A stretch of 64,000 nt of DNA from Clarireedia homoeocarpa (Eukaryota > Ascomycota > Leotiomycetes > Helotiales > Rutstroemiaceae): contig LNKV01000072.1 in NCBI GenBank assembly GCA_001465935.1, positions 34,438 through 98,437 of the forward strand. Direction: 5' to 3'. The notes under the pieces are model-generated. The model had not been told where the DNA came from. It did no database searches and worked only from the letters and a program-made list of their open reading frames with translations. Of the stretch, positions 34,800 to 43,918 are shown in pieces. Both the position numbers and the translations under genes were made by a program. Every line of letters starts with the position of its first letter. Position 1 is the first letter of the stretch.

Positions 34800-35345
34800 A
34801 GATTCGTCTCGTGACAGAGTGCGTCTCGCTACACAGGGACAAACGTTATAGTATTATTAATAAAAGAGTAGAATAAAAGCGGCAGTAAAATCGCTTACCG
34901 CCTTTGTTGCATTAATTATGACAACCCCTTCCGTACACTCTTTTGATTTTAAATAAGCCACAGGCTAAAAACGCTAGACCAATTATGGTTAGTATATACT
35001 TCTTTGTCACTATTTAGCCTCAGGTATCAATCGCCGCCTTTGGCAGATCTGATTTGAGGCTCGGCGCTGCTGACCTTTCTTGATTCAGTCAGCAAATGAA
35101 GGTAATATAATGGCTTCAAAAAAGCGCAACTACGCAAGTCAGCTCTATAACCTTATATCCTCAGGCTAATATGATGACACAAAGGCCCTCTGCTTCTTCA
35201 AAGCAGCGGCATATATAGTCAGGCTACAATATGATGATAAAGAAACAGCTAACCATCTTAGTCTAGCGCTTTTTGGCCCTGTGGCTTATCTAAAACTAAT
35301 AGAGTGTACAAAGAGGAAGCCGGAATCGAACCTGACTGTACAGCC
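34800..35345 (+). repeat. Dispersed repeat R1, split by a MITE
   Basis: 34800-34936 (attcgtctcgtgacag...ttgttgcattaattatgac...ccccttccgtac) and 35306-35345 (gtacaaagaggaagccggaa...) together match the uninterrupted copy at 26570-26787. The break is exactly at gtac, where the MITE 34937-35305 sits. Confidence 0.7.
34937..35305. mobile_element. 369-bp MITE with ~44-bp terminal inverted repeats
   Basis: It starts actcttttgattttaaat and ends atctaaaactaatagagt. The inverted ends pair over about 44 bp with few mismatches, through aagccacagg and cgctagac. gtac flanks it on both sides (34933-34936, 35306-35309) and occurs once in the uninterrupted R1 copy at 26570-26787, which acts as a paralogous empty site. 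There is no coding capacity, so a transposase would have to come from elsewhere; I cannot assign the superfamily from a 4-bp duplication alone. Confidence 0.78.
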
Positions 35346-35413
35346 GGAGTGGTAACAATGGGTAAGAAGTGGCCCATCTGATGGGGTGGCCCATTTAGTG
35401 GGGTTACACGTTA
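35338..35413 (+). repeat. Dispersed repeat R2, copy 1
   Basis: tacagccggagtggtaacaa ... ccatttagtggggttacacg. The same pattern, with an extra inner unit, is at 41886-41988. The repeated cc(c)at-tgatgggg units and the ...agtggggttncacgtta end look like a transposon terminus, but both copies have the same orientation and I see no inverted partner. Confidence 0.6.
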
Positions 35414-35532
35414 TAGGTTCTTAATTATATTTTCCTTATATAGTAATATATTATTATACTGTATCTCTTTTTCATTTTATCTTTATTTCATAGAGGGTCT
35501 TAGGCTTCGATTTTGGTGTCCTCTTTGCACAC

Positions 35533-35665
35533 TCTCTTGAGTTTTATACAAGCCACACTTCGTCAGCACTAGGATGATTCCGGTTAGTTGTTCTTTTGTC
35601 ATTATTGGTAGCCTCGGGTTACAGACCGCCGCCCTTGCTTTGATATAATAACTTGAGGCTTAGCG
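35533..35665 (+). mobile_element. Truncated second copy of the 34937 MITE
   Basis: actctcttgagttttataca begins a segment that follows the left half of the 34937 MITE. Shared order: aagccaca, ggttagt, cattatt/cactatt, agcctcggg/agcctcagg, cgccgcc, cttgaggctyrgcgc. The right end is missing. It shows that the MITE family has diverged and is not a single event. Confidence 0.6.
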
Positions 35666-36046
35666 CCGGATGATTCTGGAGAATACCAAATACTGAGTAG
35701 TAATTTTAAACTATTATAAATTAAGAACTCCCCTACTGTAGAATATGATGTACTAGTGGCTTTTGCATAGTGGATGTGCAAAGGATAGGTTTTTGTAAAG
35801 TAGCCCGAATTTGAGAGCTCGAATTTTAAGTAATTCCAAAGGATTCGCTTCTTACTCCAAAGAGGTAAGTTAGGTGGAAAAAAACAGACAACTAGTACCC
35901 GAAAGGTTTAATCAGCTACCCGCCAGAGTAACTGGATGTCAGCTCTGATTGAACTGTTGGTCAGCATCCACACTGCGGTCACTAACAAGGATGTACAGTA
36001 CTAGGCAATCGGTTTAGGCGAAAATCGTGTTTTTAATCCACTCTCA
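35666..36046. other. Gap without recognised gene
   Basis: No supported ORF; no clear repeat ends. Confidence 0.3.
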
Positions 36047-36088
36047 CGATTTATGCAACAAAGGCGGTAAGCGATATTGTCGCCGCCT
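36047..36088 (-). repeat. Dispersed repeat R1, short fragment
   Basis: The reverse complement reads ggcggcgacaatatcgctta then ccgcctttgttgcataaatc, matching the core of R1 at 34878-34918. Confidence 0.6.
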
Positions 36089-36247
36089 CAATTTATAGTT
36101 ACAATTTATTATCAATATCACTAACATTATCAGCGGGTACTGCACTAAGATATAGTGCTTATAGGCTTCAATGGATTCAATAATAAGGTAACTGTGCTTG
36201 ATTCAACTGTTCTACCTATTTTACAGTGGTAAAGGACTGCCTATATA

Positions 36248-36401
36248 CTTGGTCTCAAGGATAAATAAGTGTGCTCCCTGTTTTTGTAGCTAGAATTTTC
36301 AACCAATCAGTTGGCAGATCGAACATGTTCTGGCTGTATAATTGGCTGAAACTTAGAGCGTGGAGCGACAGGCACTACACTTATTTGTCCTTGGGACCAA
36401 G
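36248..36401. mobile_element. 154-bp MITE with TIRs and TA/TATA target duplication
   Basis: The left end cttggtctcaaggataaata and the right end, read inverted, cttggtcccaaggacaaata pair over at least 25 bp, through agtgt. The flanks are tata at 36244-36247 and tata at 36402-36405. A TA-type target and short size suggest a Tc1/mariner-related MITE. The ORF reading through it (36271-36483) is not considered a gene. Confidence 0.72.
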
Positions 36402-36571
36402 TATAGTCCGTTTGGGCTCCGCCACAGTGTTGGCTCCAGGCCTACATATGGGCCTATTCCTGAAGGCAATCCCCTTCCTTTAGGTATACGCCACTTGCTT
36501 TAGGCCCGTAGTCTCCAATATTATCAAACCTAATAGCCCATACTAAAGCAGGATATAGTTGCTACTTCAGT

Positions 36572-36622
36572 AAAGGTAGCAGAAAAACTCCTGTTGCTGC
36601 ACGAATTATGAAAACCCTCCCG
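36572..36622 (+). repeat. Dispersed repeat R1, partial copy
   Basis: ggtagcagaaaaactcctgt, then tgctgcacgaattatgaaaa, then ccctcccgta. This matches the inner part of the R1 copy at 26570 (ggtggcagaaaaacccttgt...) and diverges after the gta. Confidence 0.6.
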
Positions 36623-36868
36623 TAAATCAAGTAGGCACTAGACTAAGTATTGGATAAAACAAAGCAGCGGCGGATCTAGTTTTAGTGTGGAGCATATAGG
36701 ATGTATGTTTGTAGTCCCTTAAAAATCCGATATTCCCACTTGCTTTGTAGCTATTCATTCATATTTCTTAACAATCGACACCACCCACATACAATTTGCA
36801 ACAATACGATACTCATCCTCCCAAATCATCAAATATCACGATCGACTCCTCGCACATCCCTCGAAACC

Positions 36869-37108
36869 ATGTCTTTCCGCGATTTCTGCTTGGATCCCAC
36901 GAACGTATTAATCTTATACACACTCATGATGGTGATGAACATTTCCTACACTCTCATGATGGGATTCTCTGGAACCTACTGGGTATTCATTGTGCAATTC
37001 TTCTCTCACACAATTTTTATGCTCTGTGGTGGCTATCACATTGGTACGAGTTTGGAAATGATTGTTACAAGGAGCGGAAAATATCAACGTTGGGTTCGTG
37101 GAGGCTAG
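36869..37108 (+). CDS. Small predicted two-helix membrane protein
   Basis: The ATG at 36869 has a good fungal context (gaaaccatgtc). It opens 79 codons with two hydrophobic segments, about residues 13-33 (VLILYTLMMVMNISYTLMM) and 40-62 (WVFIVQFFSHTIFMLC). The C-terminus is basic. The frame stays open upstream to 36701, but that part is low in hydrophobicity and looks like a leader. No family is recognised. It could be a small orphan gene or a chance ORF; the start context and paired helices favour a gene. Confidence 0.4.
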   Translation: MSFRDFCLDPTNVLILYTLMMVMNISYTLMMGFSGTYWVFIVQFFSHTIFMLCGGYHIGTSLEMIVTRSGKYQRWVRGG

Positions 37109-37512
37109 GTTGACTTCGATAGTGTTTGGGAACATAAATGTTAGAGTCGACGGACCGGGACGATGAGATGTTCTTACACGAGGAATTGAGAGGAACGATG
37201 GAGATGGAACCGGGAAGATATTGTGGGAGGATTACTATTTCGAGCAGGAAAGTTTGAGAGGAGCATGATGAACTGAATATACAATGAAGAGCAGACAACG
37301 CGACGGATCAACGGCAGATTGCAGGAAATTGAGGATGGCTATTGAGGAACATGGCTTGTATGAATGAGTGTTTCAGTAATGGAACAAAGATGTAAGAGCT
37401 TAGGCCACATCTCGTCGCACCCCTTAAGCGAGATGCGGTCATTGATTTTAATTCCTACATTAAAACTTCAAAAATTTAGAATCAAATCAACTTACAATAT
37501 TTATCCTTAAAA
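37109..37512. other. Gap without recognised gene
   Basis: No supported feature; probably contains the 5' flank of the Tc1 relic at 37513. Confidence 0.3.
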
Positions 37513-38226
37513 ATGACAATAGATCTTCGTCCTGGGTCACCAAATCATGTGCATCAGTCTAACGAGCAATGGTCAAGTCCGAAGCGTTCAAGGGTGCTTC
37601 AAGCCCGGGAGGATGGGAAATCCTGGAAAAAAATCGAAGCCAAATTGGGGGTGCCCAGATCTAGTGCTAGAAGCATAGTTCAATCCCAAAGGGAAAGAAG
37701 GAATAGAAAAGGTGTAGGAGGGGTTCAGGCGATGATGTCTGCAAAAGAAATCCATAGATGTATCAGGGAACTCTCAAAAGGATGACATGGACATAGGATG
37801 ACTTTCGAACAGCTGAAATTCGTACTGGGCCTTATGGCATCTGTACGAACGATTCGCCGGGAGCTCCATAAGCTGGGATATCGCCGGTGTATAGCTTGTC
37901 CTCGACCCTATATCAACAGGATCCAAGCAAAGAAACGACTATAGTTCGCAAAACTACACCGGTGGTGGGGTACAAGTGATTATGCTGCTTCTCGGCCGGA
38001 AAGGAGTGACTGGCGCAAGGTTTATTGGTCGGACGAAGCTACTTTTGAGACAGGCAAAAGAGGAAGGATTTGGGTGGATTGTCAGCCTGATGAAAAGCGG
38101 CGTTTAAACTGTGTTCAATCTGTATATCGATCAGGAAAGGTCTCAGTTATGATATGGGGTATGATTCGCTGGAACTATAAATCACGTCTAGCTTTCCTTG
38201 AAAAAAGACCTACTCCTTATTCCTAA
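37513..38226 (+). pseudogene. Tc1/mariner transposase, two stops and truncated
   Basis: A single frame encodes a Tc1-type helix-turn-helix (RVLQAREDGKSWKKIEAKLG, RSSARSI). The start of the DDE_3 core follows, with the first catalytic Asp in VYWSDEATFETGKRG and the motif VMIWGMIRWNYKSRLAFLEK. TGA at 37783-37785 and TAG at 37942-37944 interrupt it; both are one C-to-T step from CGA and CAG. The frame then ends at 38226, before the second Asp and the third acidic residue, so the 3' half is lost. The element is dead. Confidence 0.85.
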
Positions 38227-38783
38227 ATGAATCTGACCTCAAGTCCATTTACTCGCTTGTTTATTGGTCACTTTTGCCGAGGGGGTCAAGTCCATTTAGG
38301 CCAAGTCCATTTATTAGGGCTAGGTATTACCAGCCTCGGAGGAGCTTCAAATTTGAGTATGAATTAAGTCCAACCGATGCGATTCCAACCCTGTTACATT
38401 TTCCCCCAGAACCCCATCCGAAGGTAAGTTATCTGACAAGAGAGTTATCGTCGTCGATTTTTGATGGGGTGAGCCCATGCACAGACCACACAGCCAGTGC
38501 AGGGCCAGTCCGTCCATCCACGGGCCCCCGTCCGCCCATGTACAGGCCAAGTTACAAGATGCACAGGCCCCGTCCAGCCAAATGTTCATCCCAAGCAATA
38601 AAGTAAGTACAAAAGTTTAAATAGATCGAATCGGCAATGACCACCAGTCATTGCATATATACGTTTCGAGTATAAAGGTAAAATGGATTTAAATGAAGAA
38701 GCACGCCGTGAAAAATTCAAGAGATGTAAGAATTTTACGAATTTCAAGTTTAAAAGTGACAACCATTTCATATATCGAATATC
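38227..38783. other. Gap with caagtccattta motif repeats
   Basis: The word caagtccattta occurs three times in the same orientation between 38240 and 38315. The words acaggcc and gtccrcccat recur at 38490-38580. No gene is supported. It may be a remnant of an element end or a promoter region. Confidence 0.35.
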
Positions 38784-40217
38784 ATGGAACCGTTTGTTCA
38801 TTTCCCCGTACAAGGGGTGATTGTGTATACGGTATGTAAGTATGCCGTATTGCCTAGTCATATCGATGCCCATTTGAAGGACCAAGAGAAGTATCGGGCA
38901 GTGAAAGATGACCGAGAGCGTATGGTGGAAGCAATCCAAGCCATACGCGGATTGAAAAGCACGATAGCAGAGTTGAACCATTTAGTATTTCCCCCGGTAA
39001 GTAACCCCCCTATCCCCACATTACACCTAGCCCGGACCGACGGGTTGAGATGTCAATTGTACGACGAGTAAAGCAACCTATGCCCATATATTGCATGTCA
39101 AGTCCGAAAAATCCAAGAGCATTGTCGCCAAGTACACCAATGGGAGAACCCACAAAAGAAAGGCCGACTAGAGGTAGAGAGAGATGTGCAAGTTCCATGG
39201 AGAAGCAGGGTCTATTGCCAGCATTTTTCCGTCCGTGGACCGGGCGCTCAGTATTTTGAGGTTCAAGTAGCAGAATCCAGTGCAGTGATGCCGTCCGGCG
39301 AGATCAATTTGGAGGCCATTAAGAAACGGTTAAACCAGGCGATGCAGCAAGCCAAAGAGGACGCCCGCCGCCAGATCACCGAACCGGAGGAATCCCGCGA
39401 GCCCAATCCATGGTTACGTCGGGTCGGGTTGGTCGAGCATTTAGAAGCGTTTGATCGGAAGGAGGTGCGAGCATTGGTGGTCCCCGTGAAGGACGACGAG
39501 CCCGAGTTAGATGTGTTGTGCAAGGCGTTTGATTGATTGATTCAGGACGCACAATACCATTGCGTTCGGCAGGTAGTAGGGTTAGAGGCGTTGTTTGAGG
39601 TGAATCGGAAGGAGGTGGACAAAGAGGTCCCGATGCCATTTAATAGTTGGATGGACATCACCACCGTCGTACGGTATACGGAGGTGTGCAAGCAGTTGAT
39701 GTGTTACGTTTTCCGGTGTAGAGATATTGAGCCCGAGAAGCAGCCGGGATTTAAGTTGACGGAGAGGCAGCAGATAGCCATTGACGAGGTATGGACGAAC
39801 GTGGAGGAGTTTGTGTGGTGGAAGGAGGAGCACGGGGGAGATTCAGGAAGCGGGGGAGGAAGCGGGGGAGGAAATTGGGCAGAAAGCAGGGCAGGAAGCA
39901 GGGCAGGAAGCAGGGCAGGAAAGAAGGCAGGAAGGGGGGTAGAAGAGGAGGGAGAATCGGGCGAAGAGATTGAGTGGATGGGCTGGATTCAGCGGCAGAT
40001 TTTGCGGGTATGGATTACATTATTGAACCAGCCATTGCAAGACGACGAGTATAAGAGTGTGTTGATCAGTGGGTTGGCCGTGTTGGGCATGCGGGAAGAC
40101 GAGGGGTGGTTGGATGCCGAGGATTACACGCCCAAATATTCGGCCGTGATCAAGTTGGCCCGGTTGATGGTCGTCCAAGAGGCATACGAGCGTCGACGGG
40201 AGGTCACTTCCATGTGA
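38784..40217 (+). pseudogene. OrsD-like (DUF3505-type) zinc-finger protein, two stop codons
   Basis: Three consecutive ORFs lie in one frame, separated only by TAA at 39069-39071 and TGA at 39534-39536. The N-terminal part resembles the OrsD-type finger (CKYAVLPSHIDAHLK, DGLRCQL, CPYIACQVRKIQEHC). The C-terminal part matches the conserved domain seen in these expanded fungal families (AQYHCV, LFEVNRKEV, DDEYKSVLISGLAVLG, DAEDYTPKYSAVIKLARLMV). The TGA lies where an Arg CGA is likely (FD-stop-LIQDAQ), again a C-to-T type. A Gly/Ser/Arg/Lys low-complexity tract (39838-39950) reflects short DNA repeats. Function of the family is unknown; copies are often numerous and partly mobile-element-associated. 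Confidence 0.7.
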
Positions 40218-40584
40218 CTAGAACACGGACGACGTAATAATTAGTCTCTTTCAGTTCTCAAGATTGCTTATCCTCTAGAAATTGAGTGCTTAATGGTATA
40301 GACCCATTTGCTTCTATACAAATTGACCATTCGCATTAAAGAAGATGTATAGTTTGGACTAATGTTCTGCGGGTTTGTTCCCCGAGCTGGAATTAAGGAT
40401 GGGGCAGTGAGGATTGGATTGGATATGTCATCTCTCATTTAATCACAGAGTTCCTCAGATAGATTCAGTTCAGTTACTTTTACACAAGCTCTAAATCTCA
40501 CAGATATATGGATGGCCGCTTCTCTAAATTAGCACCTCTTACGCTCCAGCGGATAGGATAAGGCCAATCCACTTTCATATACTG
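40218..40584. other. Gap without recognised gene
   Basis: No supported feature; 3' flanks of the genes on either side. Confidence 0.3.
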
Positions 40585-41427
40585 TTATAACATTTCTGTA
40601 CAGTAATGCGGAGCCTTGCCAATGAACTCGAAGCTAGATAAGAACTTGAAATCTGGCATTCTTAGCGAATCCAATGAGTTTCTAATTCCTCCGTTCTTCC
40701 AGGTTTCAGCGTGGAGCTGTGCTGTTATTCTCTGCTGTATGTCTTTGACTAGCACCTCGTGCCAAAAGTTCTGTATCGTTTCGCGATCAATGTCAAGCTT
40801 GAGAAAATATCCCGCTGGGCTCTCTTCCATATCGAAATAAAAGACAATCTCATATAAACTTGGGAAGTGCAACATTATCTTCCACACCATTTCTCGAAAT
40901 CCTGAATATCCAATATCTGGATAATAACGAGATCGAATAGATAACCTTCGAATTTCTTGTGTGAGACGAGGTTTTGTCCAATAAGGACAGTCTATGTACG
41001 ATCTCAAATGAAACATGTTTTGAAAGTCTAGATAGTCTTGACATCTGAGATACAATGACGAGCCATATGGTCCGTCATATCTGCGATATCCCAAGAGGGA
41101 GACGATAGCAGCCGAATCGCGGCATACTTGTAAAGCAACCCTAATATTCAGTTGATTAGATATGGAAAAAAGAGTCTCGTGGCCGCTCTGCTTTTGTTTG
41201 ATCTTAGAAATGAGGTGAATACGCTCAGGTCTTTTGGTTTTTTCTAACACGAACTCCCAGATGAGTATACGAAGTTCGAGAGGAAGCATCTCAAGAGGTG
41301 AAATATCAAGATTTGGAGATGTACATTTCCAAGAAAAAGAAGAGAGAGAAACCACAGAGATGAATTTCTTGTGCGCCTTGTTAATTAACGTTGATGTACG
41401 ACTGCGGTGCCCTCGAAGTGTGATCAT
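40585..41427 (-). CDS. 2EXR domain protein
   Basis: A 280-aa uninterrupted ORF from ATG at 41427. The 2EXR signature appears at about residues 45-60 (EMLPLELRILIWEFVLE), followed by RIHLISKI. The later ALQVCRDSAAIV block also belongs to the family. In these fungal proteins the N-terminal segment resembles an F-box-like helix and the rest is variable; no biochemical role is established. No signal peptide is seen. Intron-free, as is common for the family. It looks intact, in contrast to the fragment at 58617, which may be a decayed relative. Confidence 0.75.
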   Translation of the reverse strand: MITLRGHRSRTSTLINKAHKKFISVVSLSSFSWKCTSPNLDISPLEMLPLELRILIWEFVLEKTKRPERIHLISKIKQKQSGHETLFSISNQLNIRVALQVCRDSAAIVSLLGYRRYDGPYGSSLYLRCQDYLDFQNMFHLRSYIDCPYWTKPRLTQEIRRLSIRSRYYPDIGYSGFREMVWKIMLHFPSLYEIVFYFDMEESPAGYFLKLDIDRETIQNFWHEVLVKDIQQRITAQLHAETWKNGGIRNSLDSLRMPDFKFLSSFEFIGKAPHYCTEML

Positions 41428-41885
41428 TGTTATCTATTCGGGTTTGATTGAGGGAACTTGTTCGCGAATACCGTATGGTATCCATCAGTTATCTACCAGG
41501 TACGTATGCTGGCATAATTAAGATTTAAGTGGGGTCACCCACGAGTCGTCAGCCCACGAAACGAATTTTTTTTTTGGACAGTCATCGGCATCCGCATGTA
41601 TGAAAATGCTTTGTTTGCCCGGGGTGTCCCATCGGTATCTCGTGATTATTTAAGTTGTACGTCTCTCCTTCACTGGAGGACTGGAGGTAACAACAATATG
41701 TCTTCAATAATAATGATAGTATTAGTGGTACAGTTACAGTAGGAACTCAACCCAGGTTAGTACGGTCCGGGAGGGCCTTAGCCCGGCTGTCACGTGTGCT
41801 CCTAAAGCACTATATAGAGCTCTACGAGCCTCCTGTAACTTAGCTCCCTAGTTTGAGATTCTAAATACTACTTTGGACCTATATT
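41428..41885. other. Gap without recognised gene
   Basis: Probable 5' flank of the 2EXR gene. A short ccgggagggccttagcccgg near-palindrome lies at about 41768. No gene is seen. Confidence 0.3.
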
Positions 41886-41988
41886 TACAGCCTGAGTGGT
41901 AACAATTTTGGTGGTTTTTGAAGTGATCCATTTGATGGGGTGTGCTCCATTTGATGGGGGGTGCTCCATTTAGTGGGGTTTCACGTTA
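41886..41988 (+). repeat. Dispersed repeat R2, copy 2
   Basis: tacagcctgagtggtaacaa ... ctccatttagtggggtttca with two gctccatt-gatgggg units. It matches 35338-35413 in the same orientation, with one additional unit. Confidence 0.6.
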
Positions 41989-42137
41989 ATATGAAGTTTG
42001 ATGTGTTCCGGTCCATACACAAATATCCTCGTTTCATGAATGGACTACATCCACTCATCAATAGACTAGTCCATTCGTGAAATGGGGAAATTAGCGTATC
42101 GACCGGAACAGATGTAAATGGGAAGTTGTAAAATTAA

Positions 42138-42195
42138 AGCGGCGTTAGAATTGCTCCGCCTTTGTTGCACGAATTATGACAACCCCCTTCCGTAC
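42138..42195 (+). repeat. Dispersed repeat R1, partial copy
   Basis: gcggcgttagaattgctccg, then cctttgttgcacgaattatg, then the conserved end ccttccgtac. It ends within about 70 bp of the HET fragment that starts at 42264. Confidence 0.65.
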
Positions 42196-42263
42196 CTTGA
42201 AGATTTCCTTCCTTAAACATGTCCAGATTTGTTCTTCATAGTGGGTGGCCCCACTAAGACTCT

Positions 42264-42822
42264 CGGTAACCACAACTGTACTCCGCGGCTATGGAGATCG
42301 GATTTCCAGAAAAGCAGATAGTTCACTCGGGGCTAGACGCTCCAAGAGCTCCTTGCCCCAGCTTCGGTCGAATTCTTCTCTCGAGAAGGCAAGCGACTTG
42401 GTGACAATAATTCTTTAAGGACACAAATTTACGAAATAACCAATATTCCATACACAGCGCTTCAAGGACATCCGTTGTCTCAGTTTAGCGTCGAAGAGCG
42501 ATTGCGGTGGATACAACACCGCCAGACTATGCTAGAAGAAGATAAAGCGTACTCCTTACTAGGCATTTTCGACGTCTATATACTCCCTACCTACGGCGAA
42601 GGACTAGCAAGTGCGCATGCTCGGCTCCTGGATGAGTTCCACAAGATGCAGAAATGTATCCAAGACTTACGCCTTTCTGATCCGCGCGATGACAAGAAGC
42701 GTATTGAGGACACCAAAGGTGGTTTACTAGAGGGCTTATACGACTGGATCCTAGAAAACTCCGACTTCCGAAAATGGCACAACGACCAGCAAAGCCTACT
42801 GCTTTGGATCAAGGGCGATCCA
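42264..42822 (+). pseudogene. HET-domain fragment of an HNWD gene, cut at Walker A
   Basis: It aligns by eye, with no gap seen, to the part of the HNWD gene from mid HET (CTPRLW) to the start of the P-loop (LLWIKGDP). It stops exactly before GKGKT and runs into unrelated sequence. Two tryptophan codons of the RWFTRGWTL motif are TAG (G-to-A changes), so even the remaining HET part cannot be translated through. The longest open stretch is 42475-42957. It is a partial duplicate or the remnant of a second HNWD locus, in the opposite orientation to 7773-10837. Confidence 0.85.
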
Positions 42823-42958
42823 GCTTTTAGCTATATCGGTCTGCTCGCCACTTGGAATAGCTTCATAACTGCACAATCACATCACTTTGATAAGCATAGA
42901 TGTTCAGTAACGGCATTAATTATTCTTTATACTCAACTTGCGATATCCCAACCCTAAA

Positions 42959-43918
42959 TCAGCTAATACGCTTCATCAACACCCGAACAAGATTTTTGGC
43001 AAGTTGACCACCCTCCCCAAGCAATGATAAGAATTCGGGACAATTGATGAGATTTTCCACCTCGCATGCTGTATATAGGATCACCAATGACCTTAAATCA
43101 TCCACGTCATCGACAAGATCTGGTGTGTGGTCAGTAGAGAAGGTATATCGTAGCAGCTCTACAATGTCGGGTCGCCGGGCTGCATATAGAGTGAACGATG
43201 TTAATGTTTTGTGGAGCTTGAACAGAGCGAGGGTTTTCAAGGACTTAATGTTCCATTTTTCCGCAAAGACGTATAATTGTGCGTGGCCAAGGAAAACTGT
43301 AGTGTAATCCTCTGTGGGATCAGAGTTCTGACGAACTTCACATCGCGCTGCCAAGTGTGTACGAATTATCTTTGTATCATAGAGCTGGTCATTGAGTGAT
43401 TGTCGCAAGAGGCTGCTCTTCGACGGTGTCGGCTTTTTCGTTCTCTTAGGCATTGATCCCCAACCAATGTCATTGACTGGTGGTGATACCTCCACTGAAT
43501 CCAGTACTCGCTCCGGCTCTATAGATCTGCCGTCGTCACGATCTGTTGTAGAAGCATCGTATGATATGACAATAGGGGGTGAAATATCCGGAAGCTCGAT
43601 AGTCGGTATGTGAGTAAAATCTGGAGTAGTATAGTCTCCGGTATACGCGAACTGACAGAACCGTATGAAAGTATCTTCTTCCATATCCTCAAAGATTGCC
43701 TTTCCATCAGAGGCTTCCCCCATAGATCCATTGATAAGGACATCGAGCGCCTTCGATTGTTTGGCAATAATAGCCCCGTGGACTGTAAACGGTGTTTGAT
43801 TCTCGCCAACGACGAAGACAAATTGTTTAGATCTGAAAACACTGGTCCACAAACTAAGCTTCAAGCTTCAAGCCACGGGGAGGAAGGTGAAGACTCACTT
43901 CAAATCTAGCGCCGCCAT
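42959..43918 (-). CDS. BTB/POZ domain protein
   Basis: A two-exon model: ATG at 43918, exon 1 43918-43899 (20 nt), intron 43898-43854 (45 nt, GTGAGT...CTTAG), exon 2 43853-42959. It totals 915 nt (304 aa) in phase. The unspliced ORF has no ATG, only TTG at 43864, which supports the tiny first exon. The BTB fold runs from about residue 8 (FVFVVGENQTPFTVHGAII, LDVLINGSMGEA, FIRFCQFAYTGDY). A Ser/Pro/Asp-rich linker and a helical C-terminal half (LYVFAEKWNIKSLKTLAL) follow, the usual layout of fungal BTB proteins. Some family members are Cul3 adaptors; nothing here shows the partner. Confidence 0.82.

Noticed and set aside
36271..36483. 70-aa ORF
   Set aside because: Runs through the 154-bp MITE and its flank; no start context or motif.
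38980..39035. Intron starting gtaagtaa in the OrsD-like gene
   Set aside because: It would be only 34 nt, and the read-through sequence fits the family better.
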